Shown here in pieces: positions 1 through 8,291 of a stretch of DNA of 64,000 bases. Under the pieces are notes generated by a model. It had not been told where the DNA came from, made no database searches, and worked only from the letters and a program-made list of their open reading frames with translations. A program made the translations under genes and the position numbers. Origin of the DNA: Bacteroidota bacterium (GTDB lineage Bacteria > Bacteroidota > Bacteroidia > Chitinophagales > Chitinophagaceae). The stretch is taken from NCBI GenBank assembly GCA_018266775.1, contig JAFDZS010000001.1, forward strand, positions 563,175-627,174, in the 5' to 3' direction. How positions within the stretch are numbered: position 1 is the stretch's first letter; every line of letters starts with the position of its first letter.

Positions 1-513
1 ATAGACAGTGTATATGAAAGCAAAGACGTAAAAGGCAAAATACAGTATCCCTCTTCTTACGGTGCCGGTTTTACTTACCAGGACGAACACCTGCTGTTTG
101 GTGCAGATTACGAAACCACCAACTGGAGTAAATATTCTTACTACGGCCAGCCAGACCTGGTGCAGAATAACTGGATCATCAGGGTGGGCGGACAATATTT
201 TCCTGCTAAACAGGGCACTTCTGTAAGAAAGTATTTTAATTTCGTGAAGTACAGGGCAGGTTTCTATTATGGTACTGATTATATAAAAATCAACAGCAGC
301 CGGCCAGACTGGGCACTTTCAGTAGGTACAGGCATGCCACTGACTTCTTTGCAAAGAAGCAACTACTACACAACAGAGTTTGTGGTGTTGAATACTGCAC
401 TTGAAATTGGTAACCGCGGCGATAAAAATGCCACACTGAAAGAAACCACTGTACGTTTCAGCGTGGGCATTTCAATGAATGCCAACTGGTTTATTAAACG
501 TAAGTACAACTAA
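1..513 (+). CDS. Outer-membrane beta-barrel protein, C-terminal part (5' end outside window)
   Basis: The reading frame is open from base 1 and ends at TAA 511-513, so 170 C-terminal residues are visible and the start lies upstream of the window. The sequence has alternating aromatic and polar strands, with many Y/F/W residues and a closing strand of the type VRFSVGISMNANWF, as expected for an outer-membrane barrel. It resembles the FadL/OmpP1-like or uncharacterised barrel proteins that often precede lptC in Bacteroidota. The stop codon is 1 base before the lptC start, so the two genes are very probably co-transcribed. The specific cargo cannot be told from this fragment. Sure of barrel character, unsure of family. 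Confidence 0.7.
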   Translation: MDSVYESKDVKGKIQYPSSYGAGFTYQDEHLLFGADYETTNWSKYSYYGQPDLVQNNWIIRVGGQYFPAKQGTSVRKYFNFVKYRAGFYYGTDYIKINSSRPDWALSVGTGMPLTSLQRSNYYTTEFVVLNTALEIGNRGDKNATLKETTVRFSVGISMNANWFIKRKYN

Positions 514-514
514 G

Positions 515-1093
515 ATGTTTCTTAAAAAGAAAAATATACTACATGCAGTCTTCTTAACAGGCTGCATTTTTTTATGGGCCTGCGAAAATACGCCGCAGGA
601 AATTAAAGATGCCACCGACAAAAAAGTGGGTGTGGAGGAAGCAGAAAAAGTAAACATCAATTATACGCTGGGGGGCAAAATCAAATCCATATTAACTGCT
701 CCCTTGATGACCCATGTACAGGATACCATGCCATACATTGAATTTCCGAAAACAATGCACGTGGATTTTTATAGTGATTCAGGTAAAATAGAAAGCATAC
801 TGGATGCGAAGTATGGAAAATATTTTGAAACACAAAGCAAAATTTTACTGCGTGACAGCGTGCGGTTTATCGGGTTGACAAACGGCGACACCCTTTATTG
901 CGATGAACTGTATTGGGACAGGAGCAGGCCGGTATACCAGTTTTATACCGACAAAGCTGTGCAGATAAGAACAAAAACTCAAAATCAAAACGGAATTGGT
1001 TTTGAGTGCAGCCAGGACTTTAAAGATAAATGGCTTAAAAATGTTACCAATAGTTTTATCAAAGTCCCTTCTTCCCAATTCCCGGATAATTAA
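515..1093 (+). CDS. lptC: LPS export ABC transporter periplasmic protein LptC (lipoprotein form)
   Basis: This 192-residue protein begins at ATG 515. A longer in-frame start at 479 exists but lies inside the upstream gene and would bury the signal sequence. The N-terminus has a lysine-rich stretch, a hydrophobic segment and a lipobox ending at Cys23, so it is a predicted lipoprotein rather than the TM-anchored form of Proteobacteria. The body (from about residue 60) contains beta-jellyroll-like strands such as YIEFPKTMHVDFYSDSG and DTLYCDELYWD, characteristic of LptC/OstA-fold proteins in this phylum. LptC receives LPS from LptBFG at the inner membrane and passes it to LptA. It sits directly behind a barrel gene and converges on the sensor kinase gene with a 13-base gap. 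Confidence 0.85.
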   Translation: MFLKKKNILHAVFLTGCIFLWACENTPQEIKDATDKKVGVEEAEKVNINYTLGGKIKSILTAPLMTHVQDTMPYIEFPKTMHVDFYSDSGKIESILDAKYGKYFETQSKILLRDSVRFIGLTNGDTLYCDELYWDRSRPVYQFYTDKAVQIRTKTQNQNGIGFECSQDFKDKWLKNVTNSFIKVPSSQFPDN

Positions 1094-1106
1094 CCTGAAG
1101 CTTTAC

Positions 1107-3095
1107 TTATACAGGAAAACTGCCTTTAACTTCAGTACCCCAATTATTTGATGTTATACTTAAAGTGCCATTAATATTTTGCATACGGTTGTTCATATTG
1201 TTTAAACCAAGGTTTCCGGAAGTTTTAACTGTGTCTGGAAATCCTTTTCCATTGTCAGTGATGCTGAAATAACAGAAATGATTATGAAACGTAACTGCAA
1301 TTTGTATCAAAGTGGCATTCGCATGTTTGATGCTGTTGGTAACCGCTTCTTTAATTATTAAGTATAACTCTTTTTCAGTAACAGGATTGAGATAAGAAAT
1401 GATCTCATCACAATTTATATCACTTTTAATTGAAAGCAGTTTATTGTTCTGAAACTTACCAGTTAGTTCAGCAATAAGGTGCTTAACGCTATAACTTTTG
1501 TTTTCGTGACTGGAATGTAAATTATGCATAAATAACCTGGCCTGCTGGTAAATAGATTGCGCTTCGGCTTTAAGATTACTGAGTACTTCAACTGTTTCTG
1601 TATTAACAGCACGTGCCTCAAGATCAGCGATGTAAAATCTAAATGCAGCGAAACTGGTGCTGATTTCATCATGCAGGTCACTGGCTATTTTTTGGCGCTG
1701 CATGGTTAAGTTGTCCTGTTGAATTACCCTTTCATCCAAAACAGTAACTTCCATTTTGTATAGTTCATTTATCAAATGCTGTTTTTCCAGACTTCTTGCC
1801 ATCTTCATGCGACGATTGATTCCAACCATCACTACAATTGTCAGCGCCAGTATCATAATAAGAATTAGAGAAATACTGATAACCTGATTTAACTCTTTTT
1901 GCCTGAGCAGATTTCTGTTTTCAATCTTCATAATCTCTTGCTCTTTTTGTGCAACATTAAATTTTTGTTCTGTATCAGCTAACAATCCTGATATTTCCAA
2001 TAATCTTAAAGAGTCAAGATTTTGTATATATGTGTTGTAATACCTGAATGCCTGTTTCCAGTTATTTGTTGCAGCATAATACCAGTATAATGATTGGGAT
2101 ACCCATTTGCGTAAATAAAACGCAGGCTTTGGAAGACTATCCAAAGTTTTTATTCCTAACAGCGTATCACCAACAGCAATCAGATACATATCTCTGGAAA
2201 TTTTTTTAGCACTAACATTAAAATAAAGATCATTCTGAACGTACTTTGGCAAAAGACTGGAGTCTGCATAACGTATTGCAGTTTGAAATTCTTTAATATC
2301 ATAGTAATAACGGCCCAGCAAACAAAAGGTTGATCCATACCATGAAGAGGCTTGTTGCTTTGTATTATCGAAAATTTCTCCTGATATTTTTAATATCGTA
2401 TCTGCAAATTGTTTACTTGGTGATATGCTGTTGTACCGAATAAAAAACTTAAGTCTTTGTAAATAGTTAAATGTATAGTCTCTGCCCCATTTGTTCGGAA
2501 TCATATCTAATACTAAATTATTATAGAAAATAGATTTTTCGCAGAGCGAATTCACATAATAAATATCACTGAGCATGGTATAACAATGAATGAGCATTAC
2601 TGTGTCGTTAAATGCATGATAGTAATTTATAGCCCGGTAACAATAATAAATGGCTGAATCATTTTTGCCTTTAATTGAGTAAGAGCTGGAATTGCAAAAA
2701 CATGATAATGCTATTATTTTATTGAATTGAGGCAAATGTGCATATTCAATTGCTTTGTTGCAATAAGCAATAGAAGTGTCCAGTAAAAATATATTTACAT
2801 TATTGTAAAACTGACCAAGGGCTGTAGCAAACTCAATTTTTAATTTGATGTCTGTGGTTGAATTCATTTCATCACGTACTAAAAATGCCAGTTTTTTTAA
2901 TTCCACACGGTATTGCGGGGGTGCAATAAAAGCCGCACTGTCCAATAATTTTATTTTTTCTTCCGAAGTAAGTTGTCTGGCATTGTGAGGGCGATACTGT
3001 GGAGGTAAAACTTTAACAAACTCATCAGAAATTTGAGATGAAACACTTGTTGAGTTAAGCATAAACAAAAAGATAAGTAGCTGTACTTTTTTCAT
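1107..3095 (-). CDS. TPR-type sensor histidine kinase (HisKA_3 / HATPase_c)
   Basis: A 662-residue membrane-bound sensor. Residues 1-21 form a signal peptide (ends SVSSQ). Residues about 30-400 are helical, TPR-like and predicted periplasmic. One membrane segment lies near residues 415-435 (ISISLILIMILALTIVVMV), followed by a coiled coil and then a HisKA_3-type dimerisation domain with the phospho-acceptor His475 in SDLHDE. The C-terminal ATPase domain shows the N box (E583 in KEAVTNSIKHA) and the G1 box DNGKG at about 614, then NLGLNNM. This architecture is common in Bacteroidota and usually pairs with a LuxR/NarL-type response regulator. None lies in this window, so it is an orphan here. 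The ligand is unknown. It is convergent with lptC and has its own promoter region upstream (3096-3532). Confidence 0.88.
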   Translation of the reverse strand: MKKVQLLIFLFMLNSTSVSSQISDEFVKVLPPQYRPHNARQLTSEEKIKLLDSAAFIAPPQYRVELKKLAFLVRDEMNSTTDIKLKIEFATALGQFYNNVNIFLLDTSIAYCNKAIEYAHLPQFNKIIALSCFCNSSSYSIKGKNDSAIYYCYRAINYYHAFNDTVMLIHCYTMLSDIYYVNSLCEKSIFYNNLVLDMIPNKWGRDYTFNYLQRLKFFIRYNSISPSKQFADTILKISGEIFDNTKQQASSWYGSTFCLLGRYYYDIKEFQTAIRYADSSLLPKYVQNDLYFNVSAKKISRDMYLIAVGDTLLGIKTLDSLPKPAFYLRKWVSQSLYWYYAATNNWKQAFRYYNTYIQNLDSLRLLEISGLLADTEQKFNVAQKEQEIMKIENRNLLRQKELNQVISISLILIMILALTIVVMVGINRRMKMARSLEKQHLINELYKMEVTVLDERVIQQDNLTMQRQKIASDLHDEISTSFAAFRFYIADLEARAVNTETVEVLSNLKAEAQSIYQQARLFMHNLHSSHENKSYSVKHLIAELTGKFQNNKLLSIKSDINCDEIISYLNPVTEKELYLIIKEAVTNSIKHANATLIQIAVTFHNHFCYFSITDNGKGFPDTVKTSGNLGLNNMNNRMQNINGTLSITSNNWGTEVKGSFPV

Positions 3096-3532
3096 AATTC
3101 CAGGGGTTTTGCATTTTTGGTTAATATATTTTATTATACATTGATTGATAAAAAGCAGCCTGTTGACTAATTAAAATGTATTTACTTTTGCCAATACACT
3201 AATTAATGAACTGGTAATGTAAGTAAGCCCAAAATAAAACTGGTATTGATTGAATTTGAAGCAGAATAGCGCTTAATAAAATATTTTCATACTCCTTACG
3301 CTGCAAACTATAAACGCAAAAAATTTGAAAACAGATAGTATATAATAATAAACAAAGGAATTTTAAATTAGTGCATTTTTGTGAATAAACAATATTGGTT
3401 CCCCTTCTGGCAAGATTTTAATGCGGATACCCTGCCGTCAAATGTTAATATCAAATAGAATTAATTTTTAACCGATTTCATAAATTTATATTCCTTTCTT
3501 GCCCTAATTTCACAGGCTAAAAGAATACTATT
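3096..3532. other. AT-rich intergenic region between divergent genes
   Basis: These 437 bases separate the divergent sensor kinase and aldo/keto reductase genes and must hold both promoters. The stretch is strongly AT-rich. On the plus strand a TAATTTCA near 3504 is a partial match to the Bacteroidota -7 element, but I see no full TAnnTTTG with a well-placed upstream box. I found no convincing ORF, RNA gene or repeat. Confidence 0.5.
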
Positions 3533-4522
3533 ATGGAATACCGCCGACTGGGAAAAGCAGGAGTACGGGTGAGCGTACTGTCTTTCGGAAGCTGGGTAAG
3601 CTTCAGCAAACAGATCAACGATAAAACAGCCGATGAATTAATGGGCATTGCCTACGATAACGGCATTAACTTTTACGACAATGCTGAAGTATATGCATTG
3701 GGAGAAAGTGAAAAGATGATGGGCCGTGTTATCAAAAAGAAAAAATGGGACCGCACTTCTTATCTTGTTTCATCAAAAGCATATTTTGGGTGGAGGGGTA
3801 AAGACAATAAACCCAATCAAACCGGCAATAACCGCAAACATTTAACGGAAGCCTGCAATGAAGCATTGCAAAGGTTACAGGTAGATTACCTGGATTTATT
3901 TTTCTGCCACAGGCCGGATAAACAAACCCCAATAGAAGAAACGGTGTGGACAATGAATAACCTTATTCAGCAGGGAAAAATTTTATACTGGGGCACCAGC
4001 GAATGGAGTGGCGTGGAAATTATGGAAGCGCACCGTGTGGCAGATCAGCTGCGTTTAATTGGCCCCACTATGGAACAACCGCAGTACAATTTATTTGAAC
4101 GGGATAAACTGGAAAAAGAATACCTGGATGTTTTCAGAACGGTGGGATTGGGCACCACCATCTGGAGCCCGCTGGCCAGCGGACTGCTGAGTGGAAAATA
4201 TAACGATGGCGTACCCAAAGACAGCCGCTTTGCACTGGAAGGTTTTGGCTGGCTGAAAGAGAGATGGATACTGGAAGAAAAAATAAAAAAAGTAAAAAAA
4301 CTGAGTGAGCTGGCTAAAAAATTGGGTGTGTCCACCGCTGCATTGAGCATTGCATGGTGCATTAAAAATCCCAACGTTAGTACTGCCATTTTAGGCGCTA
4401 CCAAAAAAGTACAATTGCTGGATAATTTAAAAGCACTGGACGCACTGGAAAAATTAACGCCCGATGTGATGGAAAAAATTGAAGCCATCATGAAAAACAA
4501 ACCGGTATTGCCGGAATGGTAA
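3533..4522 (+). CDS. Aldo/keto reductase, Kv-beta-like family
   Basis: A 329-residue TIM-barrel NADPH-dependent oxidoreductase, full length for the family. It closely follows the voltage-gated potassium channel beta subunit branch: RRLGKAGVRVSVLSFGSWVSF at the N-terminus, then DNAEVYALGESE, YWGTSEWSGVEIMEA and WSPLASGLLSGKY, and a C-terminus resembling that of Kv-beta proteins. Catalytic positions are visible: Asp49, Tyr54, Lys82, and His126 in FFCHRPD. The His restores the ordinary AKR tetrad where mammalian Kv-beta has Asn. The likely role is reduction of aldehydes or ketones, and no channel gene is nearby. An AT-only palindrome follows the stop. The gene is monocistronic or loosely grouped with the small stress genes downstream. 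Confidence 0.92.
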   Translation: MEYRRLGKAGVRVSVLSFGSWVSFSKQINDKTADELMGIAYDNGINFYDNAEVYALGESEKMMGRVIKKKKWDRTSYLVSSKAYFGWRGKDNKPNQTGNNRKHLTEACNEALQRLQVDYLDLFFCHRPDKQTPIEETVWTMNNLIQQGKILYWGTSEWSGVEIMEAHRVADQLRLIGPTMEQPQYNLFERDKLEKEYLDVFRTVGLGTTIWSPLASGLLSGKYNDGVPKDSRFALEGFGWLKERWILEEKIKKVKKLSELAKKLGVSTAALSIAWCIKNPNVSTAILGATKKVQLLDNLKALDALEKLTPDVMEKIEAIMKNKPVLPEW

Positions 4523-4530
4523 AACCTGCA

Positions 4531-4548
4531 ACTTTATTTTAATAAAGT
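4531..4548 (+). terminator. AT-only inverted repeat after the aldo/keto reductase
   Basis: ACTTTATT-TT-AATAAAGT is a perfect 8-bp inverted repeat starting 9 bases after the reductase stop and followed by a T-rich stretch at 4551-4560. It could form a weak terminator. With no GC pairs in the arms except one C-G pair, this is tentative. Confidence 0.35.
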
Positions 4549-4608
4549 GTAATTATTTTTCTGCAAAAAAGAATCAATTTGAACATCAAAACAGCAAGTA
4601 ACGGAACG

Positions 4609-4953
4609 ATGGTCGTTTACGGAATACCCAATTGTGATACTACCCAAAAGGCTGTAAAATGGTTACAAAAAAATAAGCTGGCTTTTTCGTTTCATGATTA
4701 TAAATTGCAGGGTATTACAAAAGAAAAACTGCAGCAATGGTGCGATGCAAAAGGTGTGGATACTATTTTTAATAAACGCAGCACCACCTGGCGGGAATTA
4801 ACGGCAGCAGAACAGGAAAAAGCAGCAACTGTAAACGGCGCCATCCGGCTAATGCAGCAGCATAACAGTATTATTAAAAGGCCTATCATTGAAAGTAATG
4901 GAACAATAATAGTGGGCTACAACGAAAAAGAATTGGAAAAACAATTGCAATAA
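4609..4953 (+). CDS. ArsC/Spx-family small thiol protein (YffB-like)
   Basis: A 114-residue thioredoxin-fold protein starting at ATG 4609. The frame extends upstream to a TTG at 4579, but family members begin right at the first strand, here MVVYGIPNCDTTQKAVKWL. Cys9 in the NCDTT motif corresponds to the active-site Cys of arsenate reductase-like proteins. The conserved Arg/Pro region KRPIIESNG near the C-terminus also fits. Relatives (YffB, Spx, ArsC) act as glutathione- or thiol-dependent reductases or regulators, and the actual substrate is not evident. It lies 39 bases before osmC, so the two could form a small oxidative or thiol stress unit. Confidence 0.85.
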   Translation: MVVYGIPNCDTTQKAVKWLQKNKLAFSFHDYKLQGITKEKLQQWCDAKGVDTIFNKRSTTWRELTAAEQEKAATVNGAIRLMQQHNSIIKRPIIESNGTIIVGYNEKELEKQLQ

Positions 4954-4992
4954 ATCAAACACAAACATTCCTGATCAACAAAACAAATTTTT

Positions 4993-5409
4993 ATGAAACG
5001 TAATGCAACAGCCGTATGGAACGGCTCCGGTAAAGAAGGTAGTGGCCATTTAACCACACAAAGCACCACACTGAATAAAACTCAATATTCATTCAACTCC
5101 CGTTTTGCAGAAGGAGTGGGTACCAATCCTGAAGAACTGGTGGCAGCCGCACACGCAGGCTGCTTTAGTATGAAACTAAGTTTTGTACTGGGTGCTGCCG
5201 GTTTTACACCAACCAGTATTGATACGCAGTGTGTCATTACGCTTGATCCTGCTGCAGGTGCAATAACCGAATCGCATTTAACTGTAACCGCATCGGTACC
5301 GGGCATCAGCAAAGAAAAATTTGAAGAATGTGTGGTTGATGCAAAAGCCAACTGCCCCATTTCAAAACTGCTGAACACGAATATTACACACGAAGCAACA
5401 TTGCAATAA
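4993..5409 (+). CDS. OsmC-family peroxiredoxin
   Basis: A 138-residue OsmC protein, normal length. The two redox cysteines are present: Cys57 in [10 protein letters not shown] and Cys121 in ANCPISKLL. The [22 protein letters not shown] block is diagnostic of the OsmC subfamily, which reduces organic hydroperoxides in the cytoplasm with the peroxidatic Cys57 and an Arg/Glu pair. It follows the ArsC-like gene in the same direction. A hairpin terminator at 5429-5463 separates it from the convergent efflux operon. Confidence 0.93.
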   Translation: MKRNATAVWNGSGKEGSGHLTTQSTTLNKTQYSFNSRFAEGVGTNPEELVAAAHAGCFSMKLSFVLGAAGFTPTSIDTQCVITLDPAAGAITESHLTVTASVPGISKEKFEECVVDAKANCPISKLLNTNITHEATLQ

Positions 5410-5428
5410 ATCAATCTTGCATAAGAAT

Positions 5429-5463
5429 AAAAAAACCGCGGCTATACAGCCACGGTTTTTTTA
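5429..5463. terminator. Bidirectional Rho-independent terminator
   Basis: AAAAACCGCGGCT-ATAC-AGCCACGGTTTTT forms a stem with one internal C/A mismatch on the plus strand (G-U on the minus strand), flanked by A-runs and T-runs. It lies between the convergent osmC and MFS genes and can serve both. Confidence 0.85.
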
Positions 5464-5481
5464 TGCCTGAACGAAAGCAGT

Positions 5482-7080
5482 TTAATGCAATCCTTCCATC
5501 ATGTTATCGTCTTTTTTATTCTTGTCTTTCTTTTTCTTATTTCCTTTTACTAAAAGAATAAAAGGAACACAAATTAAAAATATCACACCCAGGTATAAAA
5601 ACACATCCATGTAAGATAATACTGCAGCCTGTTTGGTCACTTTTAAATCCATAATGGTGTACGCAGTTTGAAGTGCGTCGTGAGCAGATTTCCCTGTTGC
5701 CATAAGTCCATGCTGCAAGCCCTGTACCTGCTGCTGCACTGCGGGATTGTTTACATCCAGTTTACTAACGAGGCTGGTACGGTGTACAATATTCTGGCGT
5801 GACATGTATGTAGTAATGAGCGCTATACCAAACGAACCGCCCAATTGCCGCATCATACCGGTAAAGGCTGCACCCTGGCCAATTTCCAAACCTTTTAGTG
5901 TGGACAATGATAATGTGGTGATGGGGATGAACAGCATACCCATGCCCACACCACGCACAATCAATGGCCAGAAGAAATTATCTGCATTGGTATCCGGCGT
6001 TAGAATAAAATAACACCAGCCCGTAAATACAGCAAAAAGCAAAAAGCCGCCGCCTGCAAGGTATTGCTGCGGCACACCTTTCTGTAATAAATTACCAATG
6101 ATGGGCATCATAAATGCCGTGGTCAGCGCCGCAGGTATCATCAGCATACCTGCCTGCAATGCCGTCCACTGTAATATAGACTGCGTGTATAACGGAATAA
6201 TAAATGTTGACCCATATAACCCAAAGCCCATGATAAATGATAATATTGTTCCGACCCGAAGATTCCCGTTTTTCAGCACCCGCAATTCAACAATGGGTTT
6301 CTTAACCGTCATTTCCCGCCAGATAAAAAAGTATAATCCCAATGCAGCTGCAATGGTCAGCACAACAATCAAACCACTGCTGAACCAATCATCTTCCTGG
6401 CCTTTTTCCAGTACATATTGTAATGAGCCAACAGTAACAGCCAATAACGCAATACCCAGCCAGTCAATATCTTTCGCCGCACTTTTTTCTGCATATTTAG
6501 GGCTGCGTACAAACTGTAACGTTAGTAATGCTGCAACAACACCAATAGGGATGTTGATATAAAAAATCAGGGGCCAGTTAAAGTTGGTTACAATATAACC
6601 ACCCAATGGAGGGCCTAATGTGGGGCCGATGATTACACCCAAGCCATAAATAGCCTGCGCCATACCTCTTTTATCGGGCGGATAACTTTCTGTAATAATA
6701 GTTTGTGAAGTAACGAGTAGTGCACCACCACCAACGCCCTGCAAAAAGCGGAAGATTACCAGCTCCACAATACCTGTTGAATTACCGCATAAAAAGGAAC
6801 AAATAGTGAACAATACTATTGACGCAGCAAAATAATTGCGTCGTCCGAATTGCTGGGAAAGCCAGCTGGTGAGCGGAACAATGATCACATTGCCGATGGC
6901 ATAAGCGGTAACCACCCAACCCACTTCAGGCAGCGTGGCACCTAAAGAACCACGCATGTCGTTTAACGCCACGTTTACAATGGTGGTATCCACAATTTCA
7001 AGCAGCGTGCAAATAATTGCCGTAATGGTAATGATCACCCGCCTTGAACCGTATTCCACCAACGATTCCATCTGTGTCAT
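5482..7080 (-). CDS. DHA2-family MFS multidrug transporter (EmrB/QacA type)
   Basis: A 532-residue proton-driven drug exporter with about 14 membrane segments. Family signatures include EIVDTTIVNVALNDM in TM1 (motif D1), GRRNYF after TM2 (motif A) and the long TM5 motif GPTLGPPLGGYIV (motif C of antiporters). The C-terminal tail is lysine-rich and cytoplasmic. It is the last gene of the tetR-tolC-hlyD-MFS operon, 67 bases after the membrane fusion protein. The three proteins would make an EmrAB-TolC tripartite pump spanning both membranes. Drug specificity cannot be read from sequence. Confidence 0.93.
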   Translation of the reverse strand: MTQMESLVEYGSRRVIITITAIICTLLEIVDTTIVNVALNDMRGSLGATLPEVGWVVTAYAIGNVIIVPLTSWLSQQFGRRNYFAASIVLFTICSFLCGNSTGIVELVIFRFLQGVGGGALLVTSQTIITESYPPDKRGMAQAIYGLGVIIGPTLGPPLGGYIVTNFNWPLIFYINIPIGVVAALLTLQFVRSPKYAEKSAAKDIDWLGIALLAVTVGSLQYVLEKGQEDDWFSSGLIVVLTIAAALGLYFFIWREMTVKKPIVELRVLKNGNLRVGTILSFIMGFGLYGSTFIIPLYTQSILQWTALQAGMLMIPAALTTAFMMPIIGNLLQKGVPQQYLAGGGFLLFAVFTGWCYFILTPDTNADNFFWPLIVRGVGMGMLFIPITTLSLSTLKGLEIGQGAAFTGMMRQLGGSFGIALITTYMSRQNIVHRTSLVSKLDVNNPAVQQQVQGLQHGLMATGKSAHDALQTAYTIMDLKVTKQAAVLSYMDVFLYLGVIFLICVPFILLVKGNKKKKDKNKKDDNMMEGLH

Positions 7081-7147
7081 AAAAATAGTTTCTTACTATG
7101 CATCTTTTAAAAGATGCTGTTAAATAATATCAGTACTGCTGCGCTGC

Positions 7148-8257
7148 TTAGTCCAGGTGTACATCCACAGTAACATTCATACCGGGCCTTAATTGCTTTA
7201 CCAGTGCATCATCAGATTTATTAAATTCAATTTTAACCGGCAGGCGCTGTACCACTTTTACAAAGTTGCCACTGCTGTTATCTGGTGGCAGTAAGGCAAA
7301 ACGGGAACCGGTTGCAGGAGAGAATGAAGTTAATGTAGCTGCAAATTCATGATCCGGAAAAGCATCTACGTGTACAATCACTTTTTGCCCTTCCTTCATT
7401 TTTCCCAACTGTGTTTCTTTAAAATTGGCCACCACCCAAACATCATCACTCAATACAATACTGAAAACAGACTGGCCGGCCTGGAGGAATTGCCCTTCCT
7501 GCACATTTACTTTGGAAATGCGTCCACTTTCCTGTGCGGTGATCACTGTATAAGATAAATTCAGTTTGGCTTCTTCCACTTCCACTTCACGCTGTTTGAT
7601 AACAGCACCGGCTACACTGATTTGAGAAGAAGTGGCGTTGCTTTGTGAAGCCACAGTACTGGTTTGTTTGGCCACCTGGTTTTTTTGCTGTTTCAAAACA
7701 TCCAGCTGTCTTTCTGTGGTTTGTTTAGCGGCTTCAGCCTGCTCAAACTGTTGTTTGGTGATGGTATGGTCCTGGTACAGGTTATAATAACGTTCATAAT
7801 CCTGTTTGGCCCTTTGTGCGGCTACATTGGCCACTTCAATTTGTGCATCAATAGTGGAAATGCCAGCCTGTGTACTGGCAATACTTGTTTTGGATGCTGC
7901 TGTAGTGGCTTCCGCAGAACCGAGATTGGTTTTTGCCGTAGCTAAACCGGCCTCTGCCTGCTGTACACGTAAAGACATATCGCGGTCGTCAAGGATCAAT
8001 AAAGTGTCTCCCTTTTTTACTACCTGGTTATCTTTTACCCGTACTTCTTTTACGTAACCTGCAATACGGGGTATTACGGGGCTGATGTTGGATTCCAGTT
8101 GTGCATCATCCGTTTCTTCGTGATGCAGGCCATGTATGTATTTACTGATGCCAAACCATGTACCGGCTGCCACCAATAAGATTAAAACAATAAGAAAGCC
8201 TTTGCTTCTTTTTTTAGGCGCTTCGGCCTGTTGGTTTTGTTTGTCGTTCTGTGCCAT
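7148..8257 (-). CDS. HlyD/EmrA-family membrane fusion protein
   Basis: A 369-residue periplasmic adaptor. A single N-terminal membrane anchor spans about residues 20-37 after a basic cytoplasmic leader. It is followed by the first half of the lipoyl/barrel-sandwich domain (ISPVIPRIAGYVKEVRVKDNQVVKKGD), a long Ala/Gln-rich coiled-coil hairpin (about 95-225), and the second lipoyl half (SGRISKVNVQEGQFLQAG) with beta-barrel domains. The missing N-terminal lipobox distinguishes it from RND-type MFPs and fits EmrA. It bridges the inner-membrane MFS pump encoded downstream and the TolC protein encoded 34 bases upstream. Confidence 0.94.
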   Translation of the reverse strand: MAQNDKQNQQAEAPKKRSKGFLIVLILLVAAGTWFGISKYIHGLHHEETDDAQLESNISPVIPRIAGYVKEVRVKDNQVVKKGDTLLILDDRDMSLRVQQAEAGLATAKTNLGSAEATTAASKTSIASTQAGISTIDAQIEVANVAAQRAKQDYERYYNLYQDHTITKQQFEQAEAAKQTTERQLDVLKQQKNQVAKQTSTVASQSNATSSQISVAGAVIKQREVEVEEAKLNLSYTVITAQESGRISKVNVQEGQFLQAGQSVFSIVLSDDVWVVANFKETQLGKMKEGQKVIVHVDAFPDHEFAATLTSFSPATGSRFALLPPDNSSGNFVKVVQRLPVKIEFNKSDDALVKQLRPGMNVTVDVHLD

Positions 8258-8291
8258 AAAATCGCTTTTATGTAAGTTTTAAGGTGTTCAA

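Noticed and set aside
479..514. Longer lptC start at 479
   Set aside because: It lies inside the upstream gene and puts 12 residues before the lipoprotein signal; the ATG at 515 gives a clean signal.
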